From positions 1 to 40,808 of the forward strand of contig JANXZA010000178.1 of assembly GCA_025355745.1 (NCBI GenBank): 40,808 nucleotides of DNA, in the 5' to 3' direction. Made by a program: the position numbers and the translations under genes. Origin of the DNA: Rhizobacter sp. (lineage in GTDB: Bacteria > Pseudomonadota > Gammaproteobacteria > Burkholderiales > Burkholderiaceae_C). The notes under the pieces are model-generated. The model saw nothing but the letters and a program-made list of their open reading frames with translations, had not been told where the DNA came from and searched no databases. Positions 33,321 to 40,808 of this stretch are shown piece after piece (position 1 is the stretch's first letter; each line of letters opens with the position of its first letter).

Positions 33321-34769
33321 ATGAAGTCCGGTTTCGACGAGATGCATGCCGCGGGCGCCGAAGTGCGTGAGCATTACCGCGGCTACGACCTCTGGCTGGC
33401 ACAGCAACCCGGCGACGTGATGCTGTCGCGTCGCGAAGAAGCGGAAGTGATCTTCCGCCGTGTCGGCATCACCTTCGCGGTCTATGGCGCGAAGGATGAC
33501 GCGGCGAATTCCGAGAACGCCGGCACGGAACGCTTGATCCCGTTCGACCTGATCCCGCGCGTGATCCCGGCCCACGAATGGCGCGAGATGGAGCGCGGCC
33601 TGGTGCAGCGCGTCAGCGCGCTGAACCGTTTCATCCACGACGTGTATCACGGCCAGGAGATCATCAAGGCCGGCCACGTTCCCGCCGAGCAGGTGCTGAA
33701 CAACGCCCAGTTCCGCGCCGAGATGAAGGGTGTCGACGTGCCCGGCGGCGTGTACTCGCACATCGCCGGCATCGACATCGTGCGGGCCGCGAACCCCGAC
33801 GGCAGCGGCAGCTACTACGTGCTCGAAGACAACCTGCGCGTTCCCAGCGGCGTGAGCTACATGCTCGAAGACCGCAAGATGATGATGCGGCTGTTCCCCG
33901 AGCTGTTCAGCCAGCACCGCGTCGCGCCGGTGGCGCACTACCCCGACCTGCTGCTCGAAACCCTGCGTTCGGTGGCGCCGGCTGCGGTGAACGAGCCGAC
34001 GGTGGTGGTGCTCACGCCCGGCATGCACAACAGCGCCTACTTCGAGCACGCCTTTCTGGCTCAGCAGATGGGCATCGAGCTGGTCGAGGGCCAGGACCTG
34101 TTCGTGCGCGACAACTTCGTCTACATGCGCACCACCCAGGGCCCGAAGCGCGTCGATGTGATCTACCGCCGCGTCGACGACGACTTCCTCGATCCGCAAG
34201 CCTTCCGCGCAGATTCGACGTTAGGCTGTGCCGGCCTGCTCGGCGCCTACCGGGCCGGCAACGTGACCTTGAGCAACGCCATCGGCACCGGCGTGGCCGA
34301 CGACAAGTCGATCTACCCCTACGTGCCGAAGATGATCGAGTTCTACCTCGGCGAGAAGCCGATCCTGAACAACGTGCCGACCTATATGTGCCGCAAGTCC
34401 GACGAGCTGAAGTACGTGCTCGACCACCTCGGCGAACTGGTCGTGAAGGAAGTGCATGGCGCAGGCGGCTACGGCATGCTGGTCGGCCCGGCCTCGACGC
34501 AGGCCGAGATCGAAGCCTTCCGCCGCGCGCTGCTCGCCAACCCGAGCGGCTACATCGCGCAGCCGACCCTGAGCCTGTCGACCTGCCCCACGTACGTGGA
34601 CAGCGGCATCGCGCCGCGCCACATCGACCTGCGGCCGTTCGTGCTGTCGGGCAAGGAGGTGCAGATGGTGCCCGGCGGCCTGACGCGGGTGGCGCTGAAG
34701 GAAGGCTCGCTGGTCGTCAACTCGTCGCAGGGCGGGGGGACGAAAGACACCTGGGTGCTTGAAGCGTGA
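33321..34769 (+). CDS. Circularly permuted ATP-grasp protein (COG2308 type)
   Basis: The 482-residue protein is a predicted ATP-dependent carboxylate-amine ligase with circularly permuted ATP-grasp topology. Recognisable segments are FAVYG, RLIPFDLIPRVIPAHEW, LNRFIHDVYHGQEI, the substrate/ATP loop NLRVPSGVSYMLEDRKMM, GTGVADDKSIYPYVPKMIEF and VVKEVHGAGGYGMLVGP. The family is predicted to form peptide bonds but no product is established. ATG 33321 has AGGAG 8 bases upstream; ATG 33315 (2 bases from AGGAG) and 33288 are less likely. The alpha-E gene follows after 43 bp. A second, paralogous ATP-grasp gene is at 40276. Membership in an amidoligase/transglutaminase cluster is discussed in the findings. 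Confidence 0.92.
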   Translation: MKSGFDEMHAAGAEVREHYRGYDLWLAQQPGDVMLSRREEAEVIFRRVGITFAVYGAKDDAANSENAGTERLIPFDLIPRVIPAHEWREMERGLVQRVSALNRFIHDVYHGQEIIKAGHVPAEQVLNNAQFRAEMKGVDVPGGVYSHIAGIDIVRAANPDGSGSYYVLEDNLRVPSGVSYMLEDRKMMMRLFPELFSQHRVAPVAHYPDLLLETLRSVAPAAVNEPTVVVLTPGMHNSAYFEHAFLAQQMGIELVEGQDLFVRDNFVYMRTTQGPKRVDVIYRRVDDDFLDPQAFRADSTLGCAGLLGAYRAGNVTLSNAIGTGVADDKSIYPYVPKMIEFYLGEKPILNNVPTYMCRKSDELKYVLDHLGELVVKEVHGAGGYGMLVGPASTQAEIEAFRRALLANPSGYIAQPTLSLSTCPTYVDSGIAPRHIDLRPFVLSGKEVQMVPGGLTRVALKEGSLVVNSSQGGGTKDTWVLEA

Positions 34770-34808
34770 AACGGGAAGCCTGAAACCGGAAGTCTGAAGC
34801 TGGAGATG
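34767..34808 (+). repeat. Three degenerate 14-bp tandem repeats between ATP-grasp and alpha-E genes
   Basis: The units TGAAACGGGAAGCC (34767), TGAAACCGGAAGTC (34781) and TGAAGCTGGAGATG (34795) follow head to tail. The first contains the stop codon of the ATP-grasp gene and the third supplies the GGAG ribosome site of the alpha-E gene. The units look like the common TGAAACCTGAAAC filler repeats of proteobacteria. Confidence 0.7.
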
Positions 34809-34812
34809 ACAA

Positions 34813-35772
34813 ATGCTTTCACGAACCGCTGACCACTTGTTCTGGATGGCGCGCTACATGGAACGTGCCGAGAACACCGCGCGCATGCTCGACGTGAACT
34901 ACCAGGCCTCGCTTGTGCCGCAATCGACCGACGCGGCCGAGAACGGCTGGCGCGGGCTGCTCGGCATCAGCGAGCTGACGGCCGACTATGTAGAGCACCA
35001 CGGCGCCGTCACGCCGCGGGCGGTGATCGACTACATGGTCAGCGACGCCGAGAACGGCTCGAGCATTCGCAACTGCCTGCGGGCCGCGCGCGAGAACGCG
35101 CGGGCGGTGCGCGGCACGCTGACCACCGAGGTCTGGGAAACGCAGAACCAGACCTGGCTCGAATTCCAGCGCATGGTGGCCGAGGGCGAGTTCGAGCGCG
35201 ATCCGGCCGGCGGCTTCGAGTGGGTCAAGTTCCGCTCCCACCTGTCGCGCGGCGTCACGGTCGGCACGATGCTGCAGGACGAGGCCTTCCACTTCCTGCG
35301 CATCGGCAGTTTCCTGGAGCGCGCCGACAACACCGCGCGCCTGCTCGACGTGAAGTTCCACGCCGTCGCGAGCGAGTTCCATGGCGCGGCGCCGGGCAAG
35401 GACATCGAGGTCGACTTCTATCACTGGTCGAACATCCTGCGCTCGGTCTCGGCCTTCGAGGTCTATCGCAAGGTGTACCGCAACGTGATCCGGCCCGAGA
35501 AGGTGGCCGAACTGCTGATCCTGCGCCCCGACATGCCGCGCTCGCTCGCCGCCTGCATGCACGAGGTCGTGACGAACCTGAAGATGGTCGCCAACGAGCA
35601 GTCGGCCGAGACGCTGCGGCGCGCCGGGCGCTTGCAGTCCGACCTGCAATACGGCCGCATCGACGAGATCCTCGCGACCGGCCTGCACGCTTACCTTACC
35701 CAGTTCCTCGACCGCGTCGGCACCCTGGGCGTGGGCATCAGCCGCGACTTTTTGGTGCCGGTGGCGGCTTGA
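34813..35772 (+). CDS. Alpha-E domain protein (COG2307 type)
   Basis: The 319-residue all-helical protein begins MLSRTADHLFWMARYMERAE, the hallmark of the alpha-E family, and repeats a related motif (FLRIGSFLERADNTARLLDV) at about residues 159-178. The family always accompanies circularly permuted ATP-grasp ligases, sometimes fused to them, and is thought to act with them in peptide synthesis; its chemistry is not known. GGAG lies 8 bases before ATG 34813. An inverted-repeat element and then the large transglutaminase/amidoligase gene follow on the same strand. Confidence 0.92.
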   Translation: MLSRTADHLFWMARYMERAENTARMLDVNYQASLVPQSTDAAENGWRGLLGISELTADYVEHHGAVTPRAVIDYMVSDAENGSSIRNCLRAARENARAVRGTLTTEVWETQNQTWLEFQRMVAEGEFERDPAGGFEWVKFRSHLSRGVTVGTMLQDEAFHFLRIGSFLERADNTARLLDVKFHAVASEFHGAAPGKDIEVDFYHWSNILRSVSAFEVYRKVYRNVIRPEKVAELLILRPDMPRSLAACMHEVVTNLKMVANEQSAETLRRAGRLQSDLQYGRIDEILATGLHAYLTQFLDRVGTLGVGISRDFLVPVAA

Positions 35773-35783
35773 TCGGAATATCT

Positions 35784-35916
35784 CAACTCACGCACCGCAG
35801 AGGCGCAGAGAACGCAGCGGTTCGCAGAGAAAACATTGAACGCACATGTCTGCGTTTCCTTTGCATTTCCTCTGCGTTTCCTCTGCGTTCTCTGCGCCTC
35901 TGCGGTAAGCATTGGC
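35784..35916. repeat. CGCAGAG-unit inverted-repeat element, copy 4, inside the amidoligase cluster
   Basis: The left arm reads CAACTCACGCACCGCAGAGG and goes on in CGCAGAG, CGCAGCG and CGCAGAG units. The right arm (about 35868-35916) is the near reverse complement. The loop of about 40 bp is longer than in the other copies and contains extra TGCGTTT. The element separates two genes that normally form one operon, 12 bp after the alpha-E stop and 20 bp before the next ATG. Confidence 0.88.
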
Positions 35917-35935
35917 TCTTTCCCGGAGACACCGA

Positions 35936-38900
35936 ATGTCCATTCACGTCGCGCTGAACCACGTCACGCACTACCGCTACGACCGGCCGGTCAACCTTGG
36001 CCCGCAGGTCGTGCGGCTGCGGCCGGCGCCGCATTCGCGAACCCGCATCCTGAGCTACTCGATGCGCGTCGAGCCGGCCGAGCACTTCATCAACTGGCAG
36101 CAGGATCCGCAGTCGAACTACCTCGCGCGGCTGGTCTTCCCCGACAAGACCACGTCGTTCCGGATCGAGATCGATCTGGTCGCCGAGATGTCGGTGCTGA
36201 ACCCGTTCGACTTCTTCCTCGAACCCTCGGCCGACCACTTTCCGTTCGACTACGAGCCCGAGCTTGCGACCGAACTCGCGCCCTACCGCATCAAGGCACC
36301 CGAACTCGCGCACGCGCCTGCGTTCCAGGCCTACGTGGCCGGCATCTCGCGCGACAAGACCCGGACCAACGACTTCCTGGTCGCGCTGAACCAGAAGCTG
36401 CAACGCGACATCGCCTACCTGGTGCGCATGGAGCCGGGCGTGCAGACGGCCGAGGAAACGCTGCTCAAGGGCAGCGGCTCGTGCCGCGACACCGGCTGGC
36501 TGCTGGTGCAAGTGTTGCGGCATCTCGGGCTGGCGGCGCGCTTCGTTTCGGGCTACCTGATCCAGCTCAAGAGCGACGTGAAATCGCTTGATGGGCCGAG
36601 CGGCACCGAGGTCGATTTCACCGACCTGCACGCCTGGTGCGAGGTGTACCTGCCGGGGGCCGGCTGGATCGGCCTGGACCCGACCTCGGGCCTTTTCGCC
36701 GGCGAAGGCCACATCCCGCTCGCGTGCTCGCCCGAGCCCGGCTCGGCCGCGCCGGTGAGCGGCGCGATCGACGACTGCGAGACCACCTTCGAGCACCACA
36801 TGTCGGTGGCCCGCGTCTGGGAAGCGCCGCGCGTGACCCTGCCGTACACCGAAGCCCAGTGGAGCGCCATCGACGCGCTTGGCCACGCCGTCGATGAAGA
36901 CCTGCGGCGCCACGATGTGCGCCTGACGCAAGGCGGCGAGCCGACCTTCGTTTCGGTCGATGACCGCGAAGGTGACGAGTGGAACACCGAGGCGATGGGC
37001 CCGACCAAGCGCATCCTCAGCGCCGACCTGATGGACAAGCTGCGCGCCAGGTACGGGCAGGGCGGCCTGCTGCATTACGGCCAGGGCAAGTGGTACCCGG
37101 GCGAGCAATTGCCGCGCTGGTCGTTGAACCTGTTCTGGCGCAAGGACGGGCAGGCCATCTGGTCCGACCCGGCTCTTTTCGCCAGCGAACACAAAGACTA
37201 CGGGGTCACCGACGCTCACGCGCAGCGTCTGCTGGCGGGCGTGGCGAAGCGCCTCGGCCTGAGTGCCGAGTTCGTGTTCCCGGCCTTCGAAGACACCTGG
37301 TATTACCTGTGGCGCGAGCGCAAGCTGCCGAGCAATGTCGACGCCTTCGACGCGCGGCTGGCCGACCCGCTCGAGCGGGATCGGCTGCGCAAGGTCTTCA
37401 CGCAAGGCCTGGACAAGGTCGTCGGTCACGTGCTGCCGGTCGGGCGCGACCCGCGCGTCACGGGGGCCGGCGCGCGCTGGCAGACCGGCTCGTGGTACCT
37501 GCGCAGCGAGCGCTGTTTCCTGGTGCCGGGCGACTCGGCGATGGGCTACCGCCTGCCGCTCGACTCGCAGCCCTGGGCGAAGGACAACGACCTGCCGTGG
37601 GTCCATCCCCCCGACCAGACCCAGACCTTCGCGCCGCTGCCGGCGACGCTGCGCTTCGGCGGTGAAGGCCGCATGGCGGTGCCTGCACAGGCGGCGGCGT
37701 TGCCACCGACCACCGGCCCTGGCACCAGTGCGTCCACCGGCGCATCGACGCGCGCCCCGCAGCGTTTCGAGTCGGCCGCGTCGGTCACCCGCACCGCCCT
37801 CAGCGCCGAGCCGCGCAACGGCCGGCTCTATGTCTTCATGCCACCGACGAGTGCGCTCGAAGACTATCTGGAGCTGGTCGCGGCGATCGAAGACACGGCG
37901 GCCGAGATGAAGCTGCCGGTGATCCTCGAAGGCTACGAGCCGTCGAAAGACCCGCGCCTTGCGCTGCTGCGTGTCACGCCCGACCCGGGGGTGATCGAGG
38001 TCAATGTGCACCCCGCGCACAGTTGGGGCGAACTCGTCGAGCAGGCAACGCACCTGTACCAATCGGCGCACGAGACGCGGCTGTCGACCGAGAAGTTCAT
38101 GCTCGACGGCCGCCACACCGGCACCGGCGGCGGCAACCACTTCGTGCTCGGCGGCGCCACCGTGGCCGACTCGCCGTTCCTGCGCCGGCCCGACCTGCTG
38201 ATGAGCATGGTCGGCTACTGGCACAACCACCCGTCGTTGAGCTACCTGTTCTCGGGCCTGTTCGTCGGCCCGACCAGCCAGGCGCCGAGGGTTGATGAAG
38301 CGCGCAACGATTCGGTCTACGAGATCGAGATCGCGTTCGCCGAGCTGAAGCGCATCACTGCCGAGAACGGCCATGTCCCGCCGTGGCTGATAGACCGCTT
38401 GATGCGCAACCTGCTGATCGATGTGTCGGGCAACACGCATCGCGCCGAGTTCTGCATCGACAAGCTGTACTCGCCCGACGGCCCGACCGGGCGCCTCGGC
38501 CTGCTCGAGATGCGCGCCTTCGAGATGCCGCCGCACGCGCGCATGAGCCTCGCGCAGCAGTTGCTGATGCGCGCCCTGGTCGCGCGCTTCTGGAAGACTC
38601 CGTATCAGCCCGAGCGCCTGAAGCGCTGGGGCACCGAACTGCACGACCGCTTCATGCTGCCGCACTTCATCTGGCAGGACCTGGGCGATGTCGCCGCCGA
38701 ACTGCGCGCCGCCGGCTGCGACATGCAGGTCGACTGGTTCGCCGCGCACCTGAACTTCCGCTTCCCGCGTCTCGGCGATTTCAGCGCGCAGGGCGTTGAC
38801 GTGGAGCTGCGGCTGGCGCTCGAACCCTGGCATGTGATGGGCGAAGAGGGCGCGCCGGGCGGCACGGCACGCTTCGTCGATTCTTCGGTCGAGCGCTTGC

Positions 38901-39310
38901 AGCTCAAGGTCACCGGCCTGGTCAGCGACCGCCATGTGCTGACGTGCAATGGCCGCGTCGTGCCGTTGCAGCCGACCGGCAATGTCGGCGAGTTCATCGC
39001 CGCTGTGCGCTACCGCGCCTGGAACCCGCCGTCGGCGCTGCACCCCAGCATCGACGTGCACGCGCCGCTGGTCTTCGACGTGGTCGACACGTGGATGAGC
39101 CGCTCGATCGGCGGCTGCCAGTACCACGTCGCCCACCCCGGTGGCCTGAGCTACGACACCTTCCCGGTCAACGCCTTCGAGGCCGAAGCCCGCCGCCTGG
39201 CGCGCTTCTTCCGCACCGGCCACACGCCGGGCACGATGGCCGTGCCGAAGGAAGCCCGCAACCCCAACTTCCCGTTCACGCTCGACCTGCGCCGCGCGCC
39301 ACTGCCTTGA
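35936..39310 (+). CDS. Transglutaminase-like / DUF2126 putative amidoligase fusion protein
   Basis: The 1124-residue protein starts with a bacterial transglutaminase N-terminal beta domain (VALNHVTHYRYDRPVNLGP) and a transglutaminase core with triad C183 (GSGSCRDTGW), H232 (TDLHAWCEVYLPGAGW) and D248 (GLDPTSG). From about residue 300 to the end is DUF2126, listed by Pfam as a putative amidoligase. Its conserved elements include LTQGGEPTFVSVDDREGDEW, ILEGYEPSKDPRL, GRHTGTGGGNH (725-735) and HNHPSLSYLF (H763). A Pro/Ala/Thr-rich linker at about 580-620 divides two DUF2126 halves. GGAG precedes ATG 35936 by 8 bases. Peptide-bond making and peptide-bond cutting activities in one chain suggest a tag that is attached and removed, but this is inference. 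Confidence 0.92.
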   Translation: MSIHVALNHVTHYRYDRPVNLGPQVVRLRPAPHSRTRILSYSMRVEPAEHFINWQQDPQSNYLARLVFPDKTTSFRIEIDLVAEMSVLNPFDFFLEPSADHFPFDYEPELATELAPYRIKAPELAHAPAFQAYVAGISRDKTRTNDFLVALNQKLQRDIAYLVRMEPGVQTAEETLLKGSGSCRDTGWLLVQVLRHLGLAARFVSGYLIQLKSDVKSLDGPSGTEVDFTDLHAWCEVYLPGAGWIGLDPTSGLFAGEGHIPLACSPEPGSAAPVSGAIDDCETTFEHHMSVARVWEAPRVTLPYTEAQWSAIDALGHAVDEDLRRHDVRLTQGGEPTFVSVDDREGDEWNTEAMGPTKRILSADLMDKLRARYGQGGLLHYGQGKWYPGEQLPRWSLNLFWRKDGQAIWSDPALFASEHKDYGVTDAHAQRLLAGVAKRLGLSAEFVFPAFEDTWYYLWRERKLPSNVDAFDARLADPLERDRLRKVFTQGLDKVVGHVLPVGRDPRVTGAGARWQTGSWYLRSERCFLVPGDSAMGYRLPLDSQPWAKDNDLPWVHPPDQTQTFAPLPATLRFGGEGRMAVPAQAAALPPTTGPGTSASTGASTRAPQRFESAASVTRTALSAEPRNGRLYVFMPPTSALEDYLELVAAIEDTAAEMKLPVILEGYEPSKDPRLALLRVTPDPGVIEVNVHPAHSWGELVEQATHLYQSAHETRLSTEKFMLDGRHTGTGGGNHFVLGGATVADSPFLRRPDLLMSMVGYWHNHPSLSYLFSGLFVGPTSQAPRVDEARNDSVYEIEIAFAELKRITAENGHVPPWLIDRLMRNLLIDVSGNTHRAEFCIDKLYSPDGPTGRLGLLEMRAFEMPPHARMSLAQQLLMRALVARFWKTPYQPERLKRWGTELHDRFMLPHFIWQDLGDVAAELRAAGCDMQVDWFAAHLNFRFPRLGDFSAQGVDVELRLALEPWHVMGEEGAPGGTARFVDSSVERLQLKVTGLVSDRHVLTCNGRVVPLQPTGNVGEFIAAVRYRAWNPPSALHPSIDVHAPLVFDVVDTWMSRSIGGCQYHVAHPGGLSYDTFPVNAFEAEARRLARFFRTGHTPGTMAVPKEARNPNFPFTLDLRRAPLP

Positions 39311-39398
39311 TGTGGCTTTCATGGCGCGCCGGCTGTGAAGGGCCGCGAGTTGCCTGTGGCATAGTGCCGCGACTTGAATCGACAATAGGCAGCGCGAC

Positions 39399-40211
39399 AT
39401 GGTGGAAGCGGCACTCGGAACCTTGTCGGGCAGCGAGCCGGCATCGCCTTTTGCGAAGGCCTGCGCGGCGGGGGTTCACCGCAACGTCGCGAACTATTGG
39501 TCCCGGCGCGGTGACCTGCGCGGCAAGGCCATCATCGACCTGGCCTGTGGCGACGGCCGCACCACGCACCTGCTGCGCGGCCTTGGCGCCACGGTCGCGA
39601 CCTTCGATCTGTTCCCCGAGATCTGCAAGCTCGCCGACCGACCGCAGTACGCCGACATTCAACAAGCCCTGCCGATTGCCGACGCCAGCGCCGACATCGT
39701 GATCTTTCAGGAAGTGATCGAGCACCTGCCCGACCAGCTCTTCGCATTGCAGGAGATTGCCCGCATCCTGAAGCCCGGCGGCGAGTTGTTCCTGACCACC
39801 CCGAGCCGCAGCTCGCTGGCCTCGCGCCTGAGCTATCTGTGCTTTGAGAGCGAGACGCTGAAAGCCACGCCCTGGGGTGCGACCGACGGTGTCTGGCTGC
39901 AGGACGACGCCGGCACCAAGAAGTGCTATGGCCACCTGTGGTTGATGGGCATACAGCAGCTGCGCACCTTGAGCCGGGTGGCAGGCTTCACGTCGATCCG
40001 GATCGAGCTCACCGAGAAGAGCCGCTCGTCGGTGGCGCTGATGTTCGTGCTGTACCCATTGATCCTGCTGGTCAGCACGCGCGCGCTTTGGCGCGATCTG
40101 CGCAGCACCCGTGATGCCGAGCGCCGGCGCGAGAAGATCGAGCAGTACAAGCTGAACATCAGCCCGGCCAACCTGACCAACAAGTTCCTCTTCGCCGTGC
40201 TGCATCGGTAG
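39399..40211 (+). CDS. Class I SAM-dependent methyltransferase with C-terminal hydrophobic segment
   Basis: The 270-residue protein has a SAM-binding loop IIDLACGDGRTTHLLRG (from D47), motif II VATFDLFPE, post-I and motif IV VIFQEVIEHLPD, and LKPGGELFLTTPS, all typical of the Methyltransf_11/UbiG-like fold. After the fold a hydrophobic stretch (SVALMFVLYPLILLVS, about residues 210-225) and a charged helix could attach it to the membrane. The substrate is unknown. It lies 88 bp after the transglutaminase/amidoligase gene and 64 bp before the second ATP-grasp gene on the same strand; it is not a regular member of this cluster in other genomes as far as I recall, so the link may be local. ATG 39399 lacks a clear ribosome site. 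Confidence 0.87.
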   Translation: MVEAALGTLSGSEPASPFAKACAAGVHRNVANYWSRRGDLRGKAIIDLACGDGRTTHLLRGLGATVATFDLFPEICKLADRPQYADIQQALPIADASADIVIFQEVIEHLPDQLFALQEIARILKPGGELFLTTPSRSSLASRLSYLCFESETLKATPWGATDGVWLQDDAGTKKCYGHLWLMGIQQLRTLSRVAGFTSIRIELTEKSRSSVALMFVLYPLILLVSTRALWRDLRSTRDAERRREKIEQYKLNISPANLTNKFLFAVLHR

Positions 40212-40275
40212 GCCGGACGATGCAAACCGGACGCGCGCAAGGCCGCTGGGTGAGCGGCGCAGTCGGCGCCCGCCG

Positions 40276-40808
40276 ATGCTGAAACCCCTGCTCGACGCCT
40301 ACGCGGTGCAGCCGGGCCGCTACGACGAGATGCTGCTCGCCGCCGGCGTGCCGCGCGCGCACTGGGACGCCTTCCTGCGGGCCCTGGCCGCGCGCCAGGG
40401 CCCGGAGATCGGCGACACCTTGTCGCTGATGGAGCGCGAGATCCGCGAGAACGGCATCACCTACAACGTTTACGCCGACCCGAAAGGCGCCGACCGGCCT
40501 TGGGAAGTCGACCCGCTGCCGCTGCTGATTTCGGCCGACGAATGGGCCCACATCGAGGCTGGCATCGCGCAGCGCGCCGACCTGCTGAACCGCGTGCTGG
40601 CCGACATCTACGGCCCGCAGACCCTGCTGCGTTCCGGCGCCATTCCGGCTCCGGTGATCTTCGGCCACAGCGGCTTCCTGCACCCGGTGCAGGGCCTGCG
40701 TCCGCCCGGCGGCGTGCACCTGTTCCAGTACGCGGCCGACCTGGCGCGCTCGCCCGACGGCCACTGGTGGGTGGTGAGCGACCGCACGCAGGCGCCGTCG
40801 GGCGCGGG
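40276..40808 (+). CDS. Second circularly permuted ATP-grasp protein, partial (runs off window)
   Basis: The first 177 codons are present. Segments GITYNVYADPKG, DPLPLLISADEWAHIEAGI, LLNRVLADIYGPQTLL and QAPSGAG align by eye with the ATP-grasp protein at 33321 (GITFAVYG, FDLIPRVIPAHEW, LNRFIHDVYHGQEI, VPSGVSY). The N-terminal extension (YDEMLLAAGVPRAHWDAFLRAL) and the more divergent loop are typical of the longer form in which ATP-grasp is fused to a C-terminal alpha-E domain, but the end lies outside the window. ATG 40276 is the family-like start; a 20-codon frame from ATG 40220 ends at 40282 in another phase. Confidence 0.85.
   Translation, partial: MLKPLLDAYAVQPGRYDEMLLAAGVPRAHWDAFLRALAARQGPEIGDTLSLMEREIRENGITYNVYADPKGADRPWEVDPLPLLISADEWAHIEAGIAQRADLLNRVLADIYGPQTLLRSGAIPAPVIFGHSGFLHPVQGLRPPGGVHLFQYAADLARSPDGHWWVVSDRTQAPSGA

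Noticed and set aside
35783..39400. A 1205-codon open frame on the minus strand opposite the transglutaminase/DUF2126 gene
   Set aside because: It is antisense to a gene with clear motifs, has a His/Arg/Ala-biased composition and no recognisable domain. Such frames arise in high-GC genes from third-position bias.

Overview
The window is a gene-dense, high-GC chromosomal segment with no rRNA, tRNA, prophage, insertion sequence or CRISPR array. The gene families, the classical dapA-bamC order, the lepB-coaBC-dut overlap and the intergenic repeats fit a betaproteobacterium of the order Burkholderiales. The Leptothrix/Rubrivivax/Methylibium group is my best guess; this is inference from gene content, not a database match.

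Layout: alaS and a GNAT acetyltransferase (83-3317) face an ergothioneine-type histidine methyltransferase, egtD (3508-4470, minus). Divergent from egtD are a probably Tat-exported TlpA-like thioredoxin (4580-5215) and an overlapping lepB-coaBC-dut run (5328-7851). An RND efflux adaptor/permease pair follows (8057-12402). Next come a SlyD-like isomerase (minus), a JmjC-type ribosomal oxygenase with an unknown partner gene, and an Ala-rich lipoprotein with LEA-like 11-residue repeats closed by a clear terminator (15126-15147). The minus-strand run 15201-19682 (aldo-keto reductase, methyltransferase, dapA, bamC, metallo-hydrolase) is compactly spaced and opens divergently from parE. Between parE and parC lie an acyl-CoA synthetase and two tandem toxin-antitoxin modules (Phd/PIN and AbrB/PIN), each with a perfect palindrome in front.

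The right third is the least understood part. It holds a PNPOx-like protein, a transglutaminase-like protein (27961-28842), a minus-strand ridA-dsbB-DUF4124-like run whose last gene carries an apparent frameshift, comEC, and then a cluster of predicted peptide-ligase genes: circularly permuted ATP-grasp, alpha-E, a 1124-residue transglutaminase/DUF2126 amidoligase fusion, a methyltransferase and a second ATP-grasp gene cut by the window end. These families are known to co-occur and are predicted to make or attach a peptide tag, but to my knowledge no product has been established. This is the best candidate for an undescribed system.

Four intergenic inverted-repeat elements built from CGCAGAG units (3374, 7889, 33099, 35784) and one arm of a sister family built from CTTCGCG units (17-44) punctuate the window. 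One element sits inside the amidoligase gene run. They encode nothing and are the main non-genic structure here.
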